From Reinekea forsetii (GTDB lineage Bacteria > Pseudomonadota > Gammaproteobacteria > Pseudomonadales > Natronospirillaceae), in NCBI RefSeq assembly GCF_002795845.1, contig NZ_CP011797.1, forward strand, positions 519,501 through 583,500: a stretch of DNA of 64,000 nt, written 5' to 3'. The notes beneath the pieces were generated by a model, which worked only from the letters and a program-made list of their open reading frames with translations, was not told the origin of the DNA and did not search any database. Below are positions 61,269 through 64,000 of the stretch, in pieces (within the stretch, counting starts at the first letter, position 1; every line of letters starts with the position of its first letter). The position numbers and the translations under genes were made by a program.

Positions 61269-62230
61269 ATGAACCTGCATGGAAGGCCTGCTCTGATAAT
61301 CGGCTTTGTACTGGCCATCTCGGCCTGCGGCGGTGGCTTAGTCGGCATAAAAATAAAGGTCGTCGATGAAAATAATGTACCTATTGAGGATGCAGCAGTA
61401 GCCCTTGAATTTATGTTATCGGAAGGTAGCAACAGCTGTAGAGGGCACACCGACAAAAAAGGCAAAGATAGTGCGATTCGGTTCGGCACGTTTGGTACTT
61501 GGTATTTGGTTACAAAAGAAGGGTATTACGATACTAAAGGTGATTTCGGCTATGGCAATCACGATGCGACGGTAATTTTACGGGAAAAGAAAAACCCAAT
61601 TCCAATGTATGCTAGGAAAACTCATCTACGTGCTGATAGGAAAGATCTTAAAGGCCATTGGGTTGGCTATGATTTTATGGCAGGGGACTATGTTCCGCCT
61701 CACGGGAATGGCTTGCATAAAGATTTTGAGTTTTTCTATACCTTTGACGAAGTGGATTTTTTAATAATCAATATAATTTAGCTATTCGATTTCCAAATGA
61801 GGGGAGCGGGCTTATTGGGTTTAAAGTGAAGGGTTCTACAAGTAAGTTAAAATCAGATTATTTGGCGCCTGAGGTCGGATACAAAAGTGAATCTAAATAT
61901 TATGAATATAGGTCCAGTGATGATCCGATGGAATCTAATTTCAATAGGTTTAGAATGTACTACTTTCGAATAAGAAGTCAGGTGGATGAGGATGGCAAGG
62001 TGGTTTCAGCCCTATATGGAAAAATGTCCAGCGAATTTCCAAAGCTACATTATTACCTAAACCCAAACGACAACGACCGAAACGTAGAGTTTGACCCAAA
62101 GAAGAATCTATTCATGAACTTACCCAAAGAAGAGCGACAAATTGGATTAACAGTGCACAGCACTTTGAACGCTCATTTTAGTTATTTGCAGGAAAAGTGG
62201 CTTCAGTCAAAGCAGCTGGTGAGTCTTTAG
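61269..62230 (+). pseudogene. lipoprotein gene interrupted by one frameshift
   Basis: Two frames read as one protein. The first starts at ATG 61269 with lipobox I-S-A-C (C20) and ends at TAG 61779. The second is open from before 61751 to 62230. They join smoothly at a six-T run (61757-61762): one extra T gives FEFFYTFDEVDF then FNNQYNLAIRFP. The restored protein would be about 320 residues, with an N-terminal Ig-like/carboxypeptidase-regulatory-like segment (VVDENNVPIEDAAVALEF). It may be a true pseudogene, a phase-variable gene or a sequencing error. Confidence 0.75.
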
Positions 62231-62371
62231 GTTGCTGGCGCATTCCGACAGTCGGGGCCCTGCTGACTTAGGATGTGATTGAATATTTCAAATCTCAATT
62301 CAATTCGTCTGAATGAAAGCCTTGCCAATCAATCATCATTCCACTGTATCTAAATATTTTAATATTAGAAC

Positions 62372-62397
62372 GGCGGCGTGACTGCGTCGCCTTTTCT
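62372..62397 (+). terminator. rho-independent terminator after the lipoprotein gene
   Basis: Seven-base stem GGCGGCG / CGTCGCC (one G-U) with loop TGACTG, then TTTTCTT. Confidence 0.7.
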
Positions 62398-62521
62398 TAG
62401 ACGGACCGATATTCGCTATGAGTACTAAAGTGGATGTTCCTCTAAGGCTCGCGCTCAGGCTCCCTGTCAGGACAGAGTTCATCCGATATGACTATTAAAA
62501 TATACATTAATATTAACTGGG

Positions 62522-62801
62522 CATGTCTATACATCCGAGTTTATCGCCATGCGTCTTGCCGCATTGGCGGGTCTTAAGGTTGCACCGGTAAAGATGATCC
62601 AGGCAGCCAATTAGAAACCTGTCTTGCAACAGCGAATAATTTCTCTGTCAAAAGATGATGCGCGTAACATTTTTGAAAAAAATATCCGTGACAAAGGGAA
62701 GCCGGCCCTCCGTCTGCGCTGAGGCCGATGTTAGCGAAGTTGATCGTAAACTACTTTTGGGGCGGTAGTTTTTAAATGCGTTTTCAATCGAGATGAACTG
62801 A
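62522..62801 (+). pseudogene. remnant of a HipA-family toxin kinase
   Basis: Three fragments resemble HipA in order. The first, frame 2, reads TSEFIAMRLAALAGLKVAPV and then hits TAG 62612. The second, same frame, is LSKDDARNIFEKNI from 62645. The third, shifted to frame 0, reads VCAEADVSEVDRKLLLGR, then an in-frame stop and FLNAFS. The central kinase region between fragments one and two is deleted. No hipB-like antitoxin is seen. The family call is from remembered HipA consensus. Confidence 0.55.
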
Positions 62802-63075
62802 TAAGTCGGGCCATATTATTTAGAGAGGCTTAATGTGAGACCCACTTCAATACTGGTTATCTCCCTATGCCAGCAAGCGGTAGGTCCCACGATATTTTCG
62901 CAATGAGCCGATGTGTGATGCAAAATACATGAAATTACGGAAATGTGTGAACGATGTCCCTCGGTTAAATGTGCTGGGCCGCGCTGGGGCTTGGCGTAAC
63001 CTATGTTGAATTTCAACAATTCAACAATCGGAGAGCAGGGGAGTCAAAGCCATTGATGTTTGGCGACATCCCCGG

Positions 63076-64000
63076 TCACCGGCGCGGCTGACTCAGAATG
63101 CTGCGCACATAGGCTGTGCCGTACTGGGCAAAATCACCCAATAGGTCGGCCACAACTGTTTCCATACGCTGATAGGCCTCTAGGCCAGATTCCTGCAAGA
63201 CAATATCCGGTAATTGGCTTTTCACGCCAAGATCGGAGTATTCAATGGCCGAATCGTTAATGAACTTTGCCGGCATGGCTTGCTGCAGAACCCGATCGAC
63301 TTGCTCAGCCTTATCGTAAGCGGTTTTTGCGATCAGCCCGATTACCTGTTCATTGGTAAATGGGACGCTGGTTTCCGGTGGCACCAAAGCGCTGATCAAT
63401 GGGCTGGTTTGGTGCGCAATATAGGCACGGTCCATCACTTCCTGTTGGAAGTCTTCCAGTGCCGTATGGCGGTTCGAGGTCAATTGAGTCGCCTTTTGCT
63501 GCGCACTCGGTAGGCCGATCACGCCCAACACGCCGGGTATTAGAATATCTAAGGTGCTGGCCCCGGGTAAGGGGGTGACATGGTATGGGTTGGAGAAGTC
63601 GCCGACATAGTGCAAACCCCAGCCCATAAACCGCCAGCCCCAGTAATCATGGCCTTGGGCAAAAGCAAACTCGGCTAATTGCTTAAAGAGTAAGATGCGG
63701 TATTCCGGATAGGTGCGTTTGAGGAAGCCGCCGGCGGCATAGATAATCTTTGGCTCATGATAGAAGCCCATGTGAAACGGGGCCTGCGTGCCATAGGGCA
63801 GGGCCGGATTGCCAAAGGGTTGAGCACCAAAACCATACTCTAGGCCATAGTCGGTATTGCTGTCGGTGAACAGGCCAATGTCTAAGCCGTGGTCGGGTTC
63901 ATCATTAGCCGTGGTGACCACGTCCAGTGGCGCCACACGGCGTCCTTCAGTCAACTGTATTAATTGGACCTCTTCCAGGTGAACTGGGTCGGTTAGGGTT
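63076..64000 (-). CDS. phospholipase C / P1 nuclease-fold protein, 5' end off window
   Basis: At least 307 residues visible; the frame is open to the window edge. The zinc-site motif HYVGDFSNPYH in GWGLHYVGDFSNPYHVTP and the surrounding helices match the phospholipase C/P1 nuclease-like fold, along with HDYWGWRFMGWG. A signal peptide would be upstream. Likely secreted or periplasmic; substrate unknown. Confidence 0.6.
   Translation of the reverse strand, partial: TLTDPVHLEEVQLIQLTEGRRVAPLDVVTTANDEPDHGLDIGLFTDSNTDYGLEYGFGAQPFGNPALPYGTQAPFHMGFYHEPKIIYAAGGFLKRTYPEYRILLFKQLAEFAFAQGHDYWGWRFMGWGLHYVGDFSNPYHVTPLPGASTLDILIPGVLGVIGLPSAQQKATQLTSNRHTALEDFQQEVMDRAYIAHQTSPLISALVPPETSVPFTNEQVIGLIAKTAYDKAEQVDRVLQQAMPAKFINDSAIEYSDLGVKSQLPDIVLQESGLEAYQRMETVVADLLGDFAQYGTAYVRSILSQPRR

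Larger units (their letters stand above)
62231..63075 (+). other. gene-poor region with terminator and hipA remnant
   Basis: 845 bases. It contains a terminator (62372-62397) and decayed hipA fragments (62522-62801). The rest shows no gene that I can support. A 67-codon minus-strand frame (62816-63019) has no protein-like features. Confidence 0.55.

Noticed and set aside
62816-63019. 67-codon minus-strand ORF
   Set aside because: No ribosome site, no family match and an unlikely residue composition; probably a chance frame.

Overview
The window is a chromosomal segment of a gammaproteobacterium. Gene order at the left (aroB, damX-like, gltB, gltD, hemE) and the argH / algZ-algR pair are arrangements known from Pseudomonas and its relatives. 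The moderate GC content, the complete menaquinone operon and the sugar ABC operon suggest a marine Oceanospirillales-type relative (for example Reinekea or Saccharospirillum) rather than Pseudomonas itself. The placement is inference from gene content; no 16S gene is present.

Layout. 0-9.8 kb: end of aroB, damX, gltBD, then an intact IS3-family element. 9.9-18.8 kb: acpH (minus strand), hemE, parC, and hemC-hemD-hemX-hemY followed by msrC. 19-23.6 kb: a glucose/mannose-type ABC transporter (gtsABCD). 23.8-29.7 kb: a TPR-GAF-degenerate-GGDEF protein, argH (minus), an AlgZ/AlgR-like two-component pair and a small SutA-like protein. 29.8-37.0 kb, minus strand: the menaquinone operon menF-D-H-B-C-E, with overlapping or closely packed genes. 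37.8-39.3 kb: pckA.

39.4-47.6 kb is an aromatic-catabolism cluster: a LysR regulator with two HTH domains, a divergent TRAP transporter, and genes for aldolase (galC/ligK), tautomerase (galD), pyrone hydrolase (ligI) and semialdehyde dehydrogenase (ligC). 48.2-51.4 kb is a polar amino acid ABC transporter. 51.4-54.3 kb is an accessory-looking stretch. It holds tandem repeats, one of which lies inside a 40-codon ORF encoding PIYL repeats, three small predicted membrane proteins, and a Rho paralog that lacks the whole N-terminal RNA-binding domain. 54.4-56.3 kb, minus strand: an alpha/beta hydrolase with an NTF2-like partner, and TspO. 56.5-59.9 kb: a second LysR gene divergent from ligA-ligB-ligJ. 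60-61 kb: lipA (minus). 61.2-64 kb: a lipoprotein gene broken by one frameshift, a decayed hipA remnant, and the 3' end of a zinc phospholipase C/P1 nuclease-like gene (minus).

Function. The two aromatic clusters together encode every step of the protocatechuate 4,5-cleavage pathway to pyruvate plus oxaloacetate. The nearby pckA could turn that oxaloacetate into phosphoenolpyruvate. The hem genes cover steps from porphobilinogen to coproporphyrinogen III, apart from unlinked genes. The most unusual gene is the N-terminally lacking Rho paralog, which keeps the ATPase residues but differs at two lysine positions associated with RNA translocation.
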